Positions 7,664 through 15,131 of a stretch of DNA of 36,654 bases are shown here, one piece after another. Source of the stretch: Candidatus Aenigmatarchaeota archaeon (GTDB lineage Archaea; Aenigmatarchaeota; Aenigmatarchaeia; QMZP01); the NCBI GenBank assembly GCA_016782405.1, contig JADHYO010000003.1, forward strand, positions 1 through 36,654, given 5' to 3'. The position numbers and the translations under genes are program-made. Below the pieces are notes generated by a model, which saw only the letters and a list, made by a program, of their open reading frames with translations, had not been told where the DNA came from and made no database searches. Every line of letters begins with the position of its first letter. Position 1 is the first letter of the stretch.

Positions 7664-8359
7664 TCATTTCTTGACTTCTTTTACTTCAGCCTGGCCATGT
7701 GTTATGTCGCTGATTTTTGCTAAAGTTTCCCCCTTCATTCCTGCGGGGATTTCTATTAAGGCGTACCAACCGTCGCCTTTCCATTCCTCTTTTTTTATTG
7801 GGGCTATTGTTCGGATGACTGAAGAAGCTTTTCCTGCATGTTCCATTGGGATCTTGATTGCGATTTCCACTCTCTCAATGGAGATTGGGAGGACTGATTC
7901 AATCGCCTTCAACACTGCTTCGATCTGCTGGTCTGATGGCTTGAATGGGTCTATTGAGATCTTTGCCTGCTCCATCGCATTAAGGATGCGCTGCTGGGGA
8001 TGTGGGAGACGGGTCTTGGGGTCAATCCCCTGCTTGGAGATTGTGGTTGCGATCTGCTTTCTTTTTTCGTCCAAGAGCTTTCTGCGCTGCTCTGTTGTGA
8101 GTTGGATGTCCCCACTCTTTAGGATTATTTCTGCTATTTTCAGCGGGTCAGTTGTCTGGAATGCCTTCTGGAGGTCCTCCCCTGAAGGGCGGTCCCCCTT
8201 TTTGGAATCACTGAAAATATCACGGACAGCTAATACGTTTTCAACGGAAACGGGCTTACCTCTCCGGAAATCCAGTGCAAGGTCAGGGTCTACTAGAATC
8301 TCAAAGTCCTTTCCTTCTCTGTGTATTCGTGCAATAACAGCTTTTTCAATAGAAACCAT
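7664..8359 (-). CDS. sdo1: Ribosome maturation protein SBDS/Sdo1
   Basis: A 231-residue archaeal SBDS orthologue, which in known systems helps release the aIF6-type anti-association factor from the large ribosomal subunit. The N-terminal domain starts MVSIEKAVIARIHREGKDFEI. The middle domain contains QLTTEQRRKLLDEKRKQIA and DPKTRLPHPQQRI, a strongly conserved SBDS signature. The C-terminal ferredoxin-like domain has RVEIAIKIP. It lies 32 bases downstream of psmA on the same strand. This psmA-SBDS pairing is the conserved front of the archaeal exosome superoperon, here separated from the exosome genes by 12 kb. Confidence 0.95.
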   Translation of the reverse strand: MVSIEKAVIARIHREGKDFEILVDPDLALDFRRGKPVSVENVLAVRDIFSDSKKGDRPSGEDLQKAFQTTDPLKIAEIILKSGDIQLTTEQRRKLLDEKRKQIATTISKQGIDPKTRLPHPQQRILNAMEQAKISIDPFKPSDQQIEAVLKAIESVLPISIERVEIAIKIPMEHAGKASSVIRTIAPIKKEEWKGDGWYALIEIPAGMKGETLAKISDITHGQAEVKEVKK

Positions 8360-8391
8360 GTAAACACTCCTTGAATTTTAGAATGTAAGAG

Positions 8392-9096
8392 TTAAAAGGA
8401 TTTCTTTATCTCTGCTGTTGGGAGCTTTGTTGTAGAACCCTTGTTGACATAGAGGACTTCTGTTGTTTCTGGGGTTGCGTCCTTTTCTGCGGATTTGAGT
8501 GCAGAGAGAATCAGATGGAGTGCTTTCTCTTTGTCCATCCCTTCTTTGTATCCTTTCTGTAAAACGCTTCGGGCTTTTACTGCGCCGCGGCCAATTGCCT
8601 GGGCTTTCCATTCAATCATTGTGCCTGATGGCTCTGTCTCAAACAAGCGGATGCCGTCGTCATTCACCCCGCCGATGAGGAGGCCGACTCCGTATGGGCG
8701 GACACCTGCATATTGCGTGACTAAGTGCTTGCGATCGCAGATGTATGTTGTTAAGGAGGAGACTGAAATTGGCTCGCCATATGTTATCATGTTAATTTGG
8801 GACCTTACCCTTCCCATTTCAACCAGTTCCCTTGTGTCTGCAGTGGAGCCTGAGAATACCAAACCAATGTGATTGTCAATTTCATATGTTTTGCGGTAGG
8901 ATTCTGTGACTGCTAGTGGCGGGGATGAGCGCATTGATGCTAGGAGGACTCCATCCTTTGTTCTCACTCCAAGGGATGTGGAGCCGTTCTTTACCATCTC
9001 TCTTGCATATTCTACTTGTAGTAGACGGCCGTCTGGTGAGAACACTACAATCGTACGGTCATACGCCATATAACTTGGGGGCATTGGTTGTGACAT
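8392..9096 (-). CDS. psmA: 20S proteasome subunit alpha
   Basis: A 234-residue alpha subunit that forms the outer, gating rings of the archaeal 20S proteasome. The family signature YDRTIVVFSPDGRLLQVEYA follows a short N-terminal tail, and YGVRPYG-like and GRGA stretches follow later (GVRPYGVGLLIGG, AIGRGAVKARSVL). It has no processed Thr, as expected for an alpha subunit. The ATG at 9096 has GTGAT 4 bases upstream; the in-frame GTG at 9105 would add three residues. A TATA box at 9127-9138 predicts a 9-base leader. SBDS follows in the same operon. The catalytic partner psmB is 20 kb away. Confidence 0.95.
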   Translation of the reverse strand: MSQPMPPSYMAYDRTIVVFSPDGRLLQVEYAREMVKNGSTSLGVRTKDGVLLASMRSSPPLAVTESYRKTYEIDNHIGLVFSGSTADTRELVEMGRVRSQINMITYGEPISVSSLTTYICDRKHLVTQYAGVRPYGVGLLIGGVNDDGIRLFETEPSGTMIEWKAQAIGRGAVKARSVLQKGYKEGMDKEKALHLILSALKSAEKDATPETTEVLYVNKGSTTKLPTAEIKKSF

Positions 9097-9105
9097 AAGA
9101 ATCAC

Positions 9106-9183
9106 TGGTTTTATTATGAGAGCGGTTATTTAAATATATTCGAGCTTTTGAAACTTAAGTGAGCAAAACCAATAGTGATGTAT
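9106..9183. promoter_or_regulatory. Shared divergent promoter, psmA / TyrRS
   Basis: TTATTTAAATATATTCG at 9126-9142 contains the only strong TATA-like sequence between two divergent starts. It is 26 bases from the psmA leader and could serve TyrRS with a leader of about 25 bases. Both genes show GTGAT 4 bases before their ATG. Confidence 0.5.
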
Positions 9184-10275
9184 ATGGACATTGAGACAAG
9201 ACTCTCCCTCATAAAGGGGGTTGGGGAGGAGATTGTCACAGAGGGTGAGCTCCGCCAATTGCTGGAAACAAAGAGCCATCCAATCGCTTATGATGGGTTT
9301 GAACCCTCTGGGCTTGCGCATCTTCCTTTTGGTATCTACCGAGCGCTGCTTTTGAAGGACCTGCTTAAGGCAGGCTTGCGATTCAAGCTTTTCATTGCAG
9401 ATTGGCATGCGCAGATAAACAATAAAATGGGTGGGGATTTGGAGAAGATACATAAGGTGGCTGAGTACTTTCTTGAGGTTTGGAAGGCCGCTGGGGTTCC
9501 TTTTGACAAGGTGGATGTTGTTTGGTCGAGCAAACTTTGTTCAAGAATAGATTACTGGAAGAGGGTTGTTCTGGTTGCAAAGAATACCTCTGTCAAGCGG
9601 GCCACACGTGCGCTTTCTATAATGGGCAGGAGGGAGGGGGAGCTCCTGGAGGTTGCACAGTACTTCTATCCTCCGATGCAGACAGCTGATATTTTTGAGC
9701 TTGGTGTTGACATAACACAGCTTGGGATTGACCAGAGGAGATCGAACATGCTTGCGCGGGAGATTGCAGTGAAAATGAGGTGGAAGAAGCCTGTTGTTGT
9801 TTCTCATCACATGCTTATGGGTTTGGAAGGTGCAAAGGTTTTGGATTCTGCTGTGACTTATGACAGCAACAAAAAATACAGCCAGGAGATTGCTTCAAAG
9901 ATGAGCAAGTCAAAGCCGTCCTCCTCTATTTTTGTGCATGATTCCCGAGGGGAGATTGAGAACAAGATTAGAAAGGCATACTGCAAGCCCAAGGAGATTG
10001 ATAATCCAGTATTGGATTACTGCAAGGAGATTGTTTTCAGGGCATTCAAGGAGTTCTGCGTGGAGCGGCCAAAGAAATTCGGTGGTGACCTTGCTTTCCA
10101 TAATTACCAGGAACTGGAGGATGCTTTCCGCAAAGGCGACCTCCACCCGCTGGACCTCAAGAACGCAACTGCATCCTATTTGGACAAACTTATTTCTCCA
10201 GTGAGAAATCACTTCGAGAAAGGGCAGGCAAAGAAGCTTTTTGAATTTGTCAAGAAGGAAGAGATTACGCGGTGA
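9184..10275 (+). CDS. tyrS: Tyrosyl-tRNA synthetase
   Basis: A class I aminoacyl-tRNA synthetase of the archaeal/eukaryotic TyrRS type, 363 residues, which charges tRNA-Tyr. The HIGH motif appears as HLPFG within GFEPSGLAHLPFG. The second signature is KMSKS at about 9900-9914. The Tyr-binding region includes MQTADIFELGVDITQLG-like sequence followed by DQRR. The ATG at 9184 is chosen because GTGAT precedes it by 4 bases; earlier in-frame codons at 9175 (GTG) and 9178 (ATG) overlap that site. It is divergent from psmA and followed by the cupin gene 47 bases downstream. Confidence 0.94.
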   Translation: MDIETRLSLIKGVGEEIVTEGELRQLLETKSHPIAYDGFEPSGLAHLPFGIYRALLLKDLLKAGLRFKLFIADWHAQINNKMGGDLEKIHKVAEYFLEVWKAAGVPFDKVDVVWSSKLCSRIDYWKRVVLVAKNTSVKRATRALSIMGRREGELLEVAQYFYPPMQTADIFELGVDITQLGIDQRRSNMLAREIAVKMRWKKPVVVSHHMLMGLEGAKVLDSAVTYDSNKKYSQEIASKMSKSKPSSSIFVHDSRGEIENKIRKAYCKPKEIDNPVLDYCKEIVFRAFKEFCVERPKKFGGDLAFHNYQELEDAFRKGDLHPLDLKNATASYLDKLISPVRNHFEKGQAKKLFEFVKKEEITR

Positions 10276-10322
10276 GTTGAGGGGTTGGAAAGGTTTTATA
10301 ATTACAATCAAATACCTAATTT

Positions 10323-10733
10323 ATGGATATTCACAACATTGACAGGAAATTGGGCCAATCAGTATTGGATCCAATGGTGGGTATAAAGATTGTTTCTGTT
10401 GTAAGAGGTAGGAAAGATGGGTATCATGTTGCAGAGATTAACAGGCAAGTGAATGCACATGTCCACAAAGGTGGGGATGAATTCTACCACATATTGAGCG
10501 GGTTAGGTATCATGCGCATAGGGAAGGTTACATTCAAAGATAATAAACCAGCTGAGGTTGACTGGCTTCCCCCGTCTAATGTGTCACAAAATGATGTGTT
10601 TGTTGTACCTGAAGGTTATGCACACTCACTAAAAAACAAAGAGGATAAGCCTTTAATAATCGGTTTTATTTGCCCGCACTCACATTTGGATGAAGACAGG
10701 CACATTGTAGAGAACCCACCACAAGAGGATTAA
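10323..10733 (+). CDS. Cupin-domain protein
   Basis: A 136-residue single-domain cupin. Metal-ligand pattern HVHKGGDEFYH (HxHx4E) is followed about 70 residues later by the distal His in PEGYAHSL. Sequence between them (LSGLGIMRIG) is typical of the beta barrel. The family includes mannose-6-phosphate isomerase-like enzymes, dioxygenases and binding proteins, so the reaction cannot be named. TTTTATAATT at 10294-10303 sits at the right distance for a leaderless ATG at 10323. Confidence 0.82.
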   Translation: MDIHNIDRKLGQSVLDPMVGIKIVSVVRGRKDGYHVAEINRQVNAHVHKGGDEFYHILSGLGIMRIGKVTFKDNKPAEVDWLPPSNVSQNDVFVVPEGYAHSLKNKEDKPLIIGFICPHSHLDEDRHIVENPPQED

Positions 10734-10749
10734 TTTTATTATGCTATTT

Positions 10750-11304
10750 TTAGAAGTTGCAGCGCCTGGATGTCCAGAGCGTGGCTTCTCTGATCCTGCC
10801 TGAAGATGGGATCCAAAAGCCTGAGAGTGTGACGCCGAAGCCTGTCCAGGGGCTTGTCTTTATTGTCATTCCCAGCTTGTTTTCATACTGGTGGAGCTGC
10901 CAGCCTGTGGAATGACGGGTGAGGTAGTCTTTTTTTCTCACAGAGACTATAATCTCTAGCCATTGCTGAAGCGAGTGCTCGTCCAAGCGTTCCCGGATGA
11001 AATCAATGTCGTTCCTGCTGGGTCTGGGTGGCCCCAATGGGTGGGAGTGAAAACCACCAACAAGGCGCATGCGCATTGTTTTCATTAGCTTGTTTACACG
11101 CCTGACAGCTGATTCATTCCCAGTCTCTACCCAAGTGGGCATCTTGATGTCGCTCTGTATAGGGTAGGCTGAGACAACTTTGAACCTCCCAGTACCGTTG
11201 CTCCCTATAAGGTAGCCTGAAACCTCCTTGTGGTACTCCTCCAACGCTGTTGGGATTAGGGAGGTGGCCAGGCATTTGGGGTCAATGTAAACGTGTTTCC
11301 TCAT
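10750..11304 (-). CDS. JAMM/MPN+ metalloprotease (deubiquitinase-like)
   Basis: A 184-residue JAB1/MPN protein. All JAMM ligands are visible: Glu27 in EVSGYLIG, H86-S-H88-P, then Ser96 and Asp99 in SRND. Catalytic activity is therefore likely. Known archaeal relatives remove ubiquitin-like SAMP modifiers or precursors from target proteins, and such systems feed the proteasome. No ubiquitin-like, E1 or E2 gene is in the window. GGTGAT lies 3 bases before the ATG, a strong ribosome-binding site. The C-terminal 50 residues beyond the MPN core are aromatic and basic and match nothing I know. It is divergent from TrpRS. Confidence 0.88.
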   Translation of the reverse strand: MRKHVYIDPKCLATSLIPTALEEYHKEVSGYLIGSNGTGRFKVVSAYPIQSDIKMPTWVETGNESAVRRVNKLMKTMRMRLVGGFHSHPLGPPRPSRNDIDFIRERLDEHSLQQWLEIIVSVRKKDYLTRHSTGWQLHQYENKLGMTIKTSPWTGFGVTLSGFWIPSSGRIREATLWTSRRCNF

Positions 11305-11453
11305 TGAATCACCTAAACAATGTATTCGCTGGTGAGATTTTTAAACCTTACTGTACCCAGATTGTTGGATATATATTTCGTAAAATATTGTATGGGCTAT
11401 TCTTTTTTTCCTTGCGGAAAAGCTTTTTGTGGATTCCTGGACAAAGATTATCT

Positions 11454-12569
11454 ATGGATAGGAGAATTGATCCCTGGGGATCTGAAGGGGTCAAGGATTA
11501 TGACAGGCTTGTGAAGGACTTTGGGATAGAACCTATTCAAGGGATGGTTAAAAAGGTTCCTGATAATCTACTCTTTAGAAGAGGGGCTGTGTTCGGGCAC
11601 CAGGATTTTGGCAGGATAGCAGATTCTATTAAACAGAAGAAGGATTATGTTATGCTTACAGGCCTGATGCCTTCAGGGAAGTTTCATATTGGCCACAAGA
11701 TGCTTGCTGAGCAAATGATTTATTACCAGCAGAACAGGGGAAAGGTCTTTATTTGCGTGGCGGATGTGGAGGCCTACAACATGAGAAAGGCCTCGCTCAA
11801 GGATTTGAGGGCAACGGCAATTGAGGAATACTTGACTAATTACATTGCGCTTGGATTGAAGCCTAAGGGTTGCGACTTTTATTTCCAGAGCTCCCGCTCC
11901 GGGGATGCGGGGAAGGCTAACGCATACCACCGCCTAGCTGCGATGGCTTCCAGGAAAACAACAACCAATGAAATGAAGGCTATCTATGGGGAGGTTACTC
12001 CAGGAAAAATAATGTCAGTTATGCACCAGGTAGCAGACATTCTCCATCCCCAACTAAAGGAGTTTGGGGGGGAGCGGCCTGTTGTGGTGCCTGTTGGCGT
12101 TGATCAAAGCCCTCACATCAGATTTTGTAGAGGAATTGCCTCCAGGTTCACGAAGTCCAGTGAATATGATTTTATCCCGCCGTCTGCAACATACCACAAG
12201 TTCATGAAAGGCTTGAAGGGAGGGAAGATGTCCAGCTCTGATCCTTATTCATTTATTGCATTGACTGATTCCCCAAAGGTTGCAGGGGAGAAGATAATGA
12301 AGCATGCATTCTCTGGCGGGCAGGGCTCTGTTAAAGAGCACAGGAAAAAGGGCGGCAACCCTGATATTGATGTGGCGTATCAGATGTTGTACTTTGGTTT
12401 TGAGGAAAATGACAGGAAAATAAAGAAAATCCATGACGACTACAGATCAGGGAAGCTCCTTACAGGGGAATTGAAGCAGATTCTGATAGAGAAGATGAGC
12501 AAGTTCTTGGTTAGTCACCAACAAAAAATGGAGAAGGCTAGGGGAAAGGTCGGGGACTTTTTGGGTTAG
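11454..12569 (+). CDS. trpS: Tryptophanyl-tRNA synthetase
   Basis: A class I aminoacyl-tRNA synthetase of the archaeal/eukaryotic TrpRS type, 371 residues, which charges tRNA-Trp. The N-terminus MDRRIDPWGSEGVKDYDRL is diagnostic of the family. HIGH motif is GKFHIGHK and the second signature is KMSSS. VVPVGVDQSPHIR and DPYSFI also fit. The start at 11454 is set by the conserved N-terminus; the frame runs open upstream to 11250 but that part overlaps the divergent JAMM gene. GGATATATATTT at about 11364-11375 may be the TATA box, leaving a leader of roughly 55 bases, longer than most here. Confidence 0.94.
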   Translation: MDRRIDPWGSEGVKDYDRLVKDFGIEPIQGMVKKVPDNLLFRRGAVFGHQDFGRIADSIKQKKDYVMLTGLMPSGKFHIGHKMLAEQMIYYQQNRGKVFICVADVEAYNMRKASLKDLRATAIEEYLTNYIALGLKPKGCDFYFQSSRSGDAGKANAYHRLAAMASRKTTTNEMKAIYGEVTPGKIMSVMHQVADILHPQLKEFGGERPVVVPVGVDQSPHIRFCRGIASRFTKSSEYDFIPPSATYHKFMKGLKGGKMSSSDPYSFIALTDSPKVAGEKIMKHAFSGGQGSVKEHRKKGGNPDIDVAYQMLYFGFEENDRKIKKIHDDYRSGKLLTGELKQILIEKMSKFLVSHQQKMEKARGKVGDFLG

Positions 12570-12619
12570 ACTGGTATCTCGGTATATTGTTTTATTAGAC
12601 ACTGAAACAAATCTAAATC

Positions 12620-13126
12620 ATGTATTATGTATTTTTTGCTATTGCGTTTGTGTGTTTTGTTTTTCACACAACAATGCATGTATTGGAGCATTTTGAGAAA
12701 GTCTCAGGGCGCAAGAGCATCTATGCCGCTATTGGGGTTTCGATGCTTCTTGGGTGGTCATCATACTTTTACATATCGTTTTCAAGCCTGCCAGCAAGCT
12801 TTTCTGTTTTCAATCTTATTGGCTTGATTGTTTTGATTGCTGGGTTCTATCTCTTCTTTGTTTCCCAAAATAAAGTCCACAAAAGAATGCATAGCGGAAA
12901 AGGGGGTCTAGTCACTGATGGGATATACAGGCGCCTACGTCATCCAATGTACCTGGGGGAAATATTGATGTTTATAGGGACACCGATACTGGGACAAAGT
13001 ATGCTAACACTTTTCTTGTCACCAATATTCATAGTGCAAATACTGATTTGGAGATACTTTGAGGAGCAAAAATTGGTGGCAGAGTTCCCTGAATATTCTG
13101 AATACAAAAAGAGGACTTTGTTTTAG
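12620..13126 (+). CDS. Isoprenylcysteine/phospholipid methyltransferase-family membrane protein
   Basis: A 168-residue membrane protein with about four transmembrane segments. The conserved SAM-binding signature of the ICMT/PEMT superfamily is clear: GLVTDGIYRRLRHPMYLGEI near residues 95-115, followed by a C-terminal EEQKLVAEFPEYSEYKKR stretch. Members methylate isoprenylated cysteines, phospholipids or other lipid targets at the membrane. The substrate in an archaeon is unknown, because classical CaaX prenylation is not established there. The gene stands alone downstream of TrpRS with a 50-base gap. Confidence 0.85.
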   Translation: MYYVFFAIAFVCFVFHTTMHVLEHFEKVSGRKSIYAAIGVSMLLGWSSYFYISFSSLPASFSVFNLIGLIVLIAGFYLFFVSQNKVHKRMHSGKGGLVTDGIYRRLRHPMYLGEILMFIGTPILGQSMLTLFLSPIFIVQILIWRYFEEQKLVAEFPEYSEYKKRTLF

Positions 13127-13143
13127 TATAATCATTAATGGTT

Positions 13144-13254
13144 TTAGTACCTAAGAATACGTCTTGAATTACATTTGGGACACTTTGAAAGCCCTGTGAA
13201 GAACTCCCTTAATTTTGTTCTCTTCCAGGAATGTCCACATTTCAAGCATTTCAT
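13144..13254 (-). CDS. 36-residue zinc-ribbon mini-protein
   Basis: A tiny ORF too short for normal gene calling. It begins MKCLKCGHSWKRTKLREFF and has a second pair, CPKC, 17 residues after the first, then a basic tail ending RRILRY. CxxCG...CPxC is the classic zinc-ribbon knuckle pair, so the peptide should fold around one Zn2+. TTTTTTAATC near 13274-13283 lies 26 bases before the ATG as a leaderless promoter. Neighbours are a methyltransferase upstream on the plus strand and an MFS carrier divergent from it. Function unknown; nucleic-acid binding is the usual guess for such ribbons. Confidence 0.65.
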   Translation of the reverse strand: MKCLKCGHSWKRTKLREFFTGLSKCPKCNSRRILRY

Positions 13255-13330
13255 GTTAAATGATTCTCCTGTTGATTAAAAAATGTTCCACGCACTCGGA
13301 TTTATATCCCATCCCTCCAAAGATATTAGT

Positions 13331-14494
13331 ATGGCAGCAGTATTTGAAAGGAACATACCCCTACTATACGGATATAGTATCTTTATCAAACGGGTTTCAA
13401 TGCCTATTATAATAATTTATTTCTTGCTGAACAATCTCAACTTCACGCAAATAGGGATTCTGGCAGCAGTGATGGCAATTGCAAGCCTGGTAACTGAGGT
13501 CCATGGTGGGGTTTTTGCTGATAAACATGGCAAGAAGACCTCCTTGATGATACATTCTGTTTTTGGACTCCTGACAATGTTCTTTTATTTCATAGGTGAT
13601 TCCTTCACATACTTCCTGGTAGCGAGTGTGATGTATGGATTGTCTTCAGCGTTCATTAGCGGCACAAGGCAATCATTGATGTATGACACATTATTGAAAC
13701 TGAAAAAAGAAGCGCAGTTCAAGAAGCATAATAGTCGCATGGTTTTGTATTCTCACGTGGTTAATGCTCTGGTGCTGTTGACGATTCCTGTCATATACAC
13801 GTTTAATACAAAGTTGCCGTTTTTGATTGGGATTGGGTTCTTTGTCATATCGCTAATAATAGCATTTTTCTTTACAGAGCCTGAAATAAAGAGCCGCAGG
13901 GTTGGGCTGCCTAAGGGGAGGATTTTCGATTCATTCAAGGAAATATCCACAAACAAGGTAGCTCTTTACGCGTTTGTGATAGCGATGATTACAGGCGCAT
14001 TTACTTACATGTCATCTAATTTTATTCAACCGCTTCTCCAAATCTCCGGGCTGGAGATAATATATTTTGGGATTGTATACGCCTTGATGAGGGTTATTAT
14101 GGGGGTTGGGGGAGAAATCACCCACCGTTTGGAACGCTATGCTCGAGTCAAGACGCTTGTGCTTTTTGGGGTAATAATATTCTTGCTGAGTTTTGCAGGT
14201 TTTTATATTGGAACAGGGATTGCAATAATACTGGCAGTTCTGTTTTTGAAATTTGGGGAGGGTTATAACAGGATAATACTGGAGGACGAATTGAACAAGG
14301 GGATAAAATCTGAAAACAGAACAACAATACTTTCAATATCAAATCTCTCAAAACAATTAACCAACGCAATTCTTGTCTTTTCTTTCGGCATTGCTGCTGA
14401 CATTGTCGGGGTTCAGGGTATGTTCGGTTATGCTCTGATAGTATTCATTGTTTTCATTGCTTTTGCAATGTTGTTCTTAAAATGCCGCAAATAG
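13331..14494 (+). CDS. MFS-type transporter
   Basis: A 387-residue membrane protein with 11-12 hydrophobic segments. The loop between helices 2 and 3 carries the MFS signature (GGVFADKHGKKTSL), and a central charged loop at about 180-200 separates two six-helix halves. The substrate cannot be read from the sequence; relatives export drugs or small metabolites. The start at 13331 (MAAVFERNIPLLY) follows GATTTATATCC at about 13298-13308 by the usual TATA distance. An in-frame ATG at 13283 lies before that promoter and is rejected. Confidence 0.86.
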   Translation: MAAVFERNIPLLYGYSIFIKRVSMPIIIIYFLLNNLNFTQIGILAAVMAIASLVTEVHGGVFADKHGKKTSLMIHSVFGLLTMFFYFIGDSFTYFLVASVMYGLSSAFISGTRQSLMYDTLLKLKKEAQFKKHNSRMVLYSHVVNALVLLTIPVIYTFNTKLPFLIGIGFFVISLIIAFFFTEPEIKSRRVGLPKGRIFDSFKEISTNKVALYAFVIAMITGAFTYMSSNFIQPLLQISGLEIIYFGIVYALMRVIMGVGGEITHRLERYARVKTLVLFGVIIFLLSFAGFYIGTGIAIILAVLFLKFGEGYNRIILEDELNKGIKSENRTTILSISNLSKQLTNAILVFSFGIAADIVGVQGMFGYALIVFIVFIAFAMLFLKCRK

Positions 14495-14542
14495 TGTATG
14501 CTAAGCCATTGAATTTATAAAACATTTTTTCAAAATTATTCC

Positions 14543-15106
14543 ATGGACATAGTCAAGGAGGCAAGAAAGCTTGCAGTTTCTGAGATAGATAAGTATGGGC
14601 TTCCCAATATTGTTCATTTTGAGATTTCTGAAAACAAGGCAGTGGAATTGGCGGAAAAGCTTGGCGCAGACAAGATGATTGTCCGTGTTGGCGCCTGTTT
14701 GATGGACTTGAAACTGGGACAGGCGTTCAAGGAGAAAAGGATGGCAGAGCATGTAGCGATGAGCGTTGAAGCCGCAAAAGAATTTTTAGACCAATTTGAT
14801 ATCGATGACGCTTCAAAAGAAAAGATAGTCAACTGCGTTGAAGCGCATCACGGGGGACCATACAAATGCACTGAAGCAGAGATATGCGCTAATGCTGACT
14901 GTTACCGTTTCATTCACCCAAAGGGGTTTTTCGCCTACCTGACTGTTTTGGGGGGTGGAAGGTTCACTGATTTCACTGATGCATTGAATGCTGCTGAAAA
15001 GAAGATGGATGAAAAATATGATGTATTATCGCTGGATGTATGCAAGGAAGAGCTTGGGGAATATTATAAAACACTGAAGGGCTTCATCGAGGATTCAAAA
15101 AAATAG
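14543..15106 (+). CDS. HD-superfamily-like protein with altered catalytic motif
   Basis: A 187-residue helical protein. The order of segments looks like an HD phosphohydrolase: His near the N-terminus (NIVHFEISE), then MIVRVGACLMDLKLG where the HD dyad normally sits, a helix with EHVAMSVEAAKEFL, the pair HH in VEAHHGG, and a later Asp in ICANADCYRF. The first dyad residue is Met instead of His, so metal binding may be weakened or use other ligands. Activity is uncertain. ATTTATAAAAC at 14513-14523 supports a leaderless ATG at 14543. The carbamoyltransferase gene follows 25 bases downstream and may be co-transcribed. Confidence 0.65.
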   Translation: MDIVKEARKLAVSEIDKYGLPNIVHFEISENKAVELAEKLGADKMIVRVGACLMDLKLGQAFKEKRMAEHVAMSVEAAKEFLDQFDIDDASKEKIVNCVEAHHGGPYKCTEAEICANADCYRFIHPKGFFAYLTVLGGGRFTDFTDALNAAEKKMDEKYDVLSLDVCKEELGEYYKTLKGFIEDSKK

Positions 15107-15131
15107 TCTGAAATATCAAAGGGGATTTAGC

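Noticed and set aside
7671-8363. A 230-codon frame opposite SBDS
   Set aside because: Mirror frame of a well-recognised gene; the translation has no family features.
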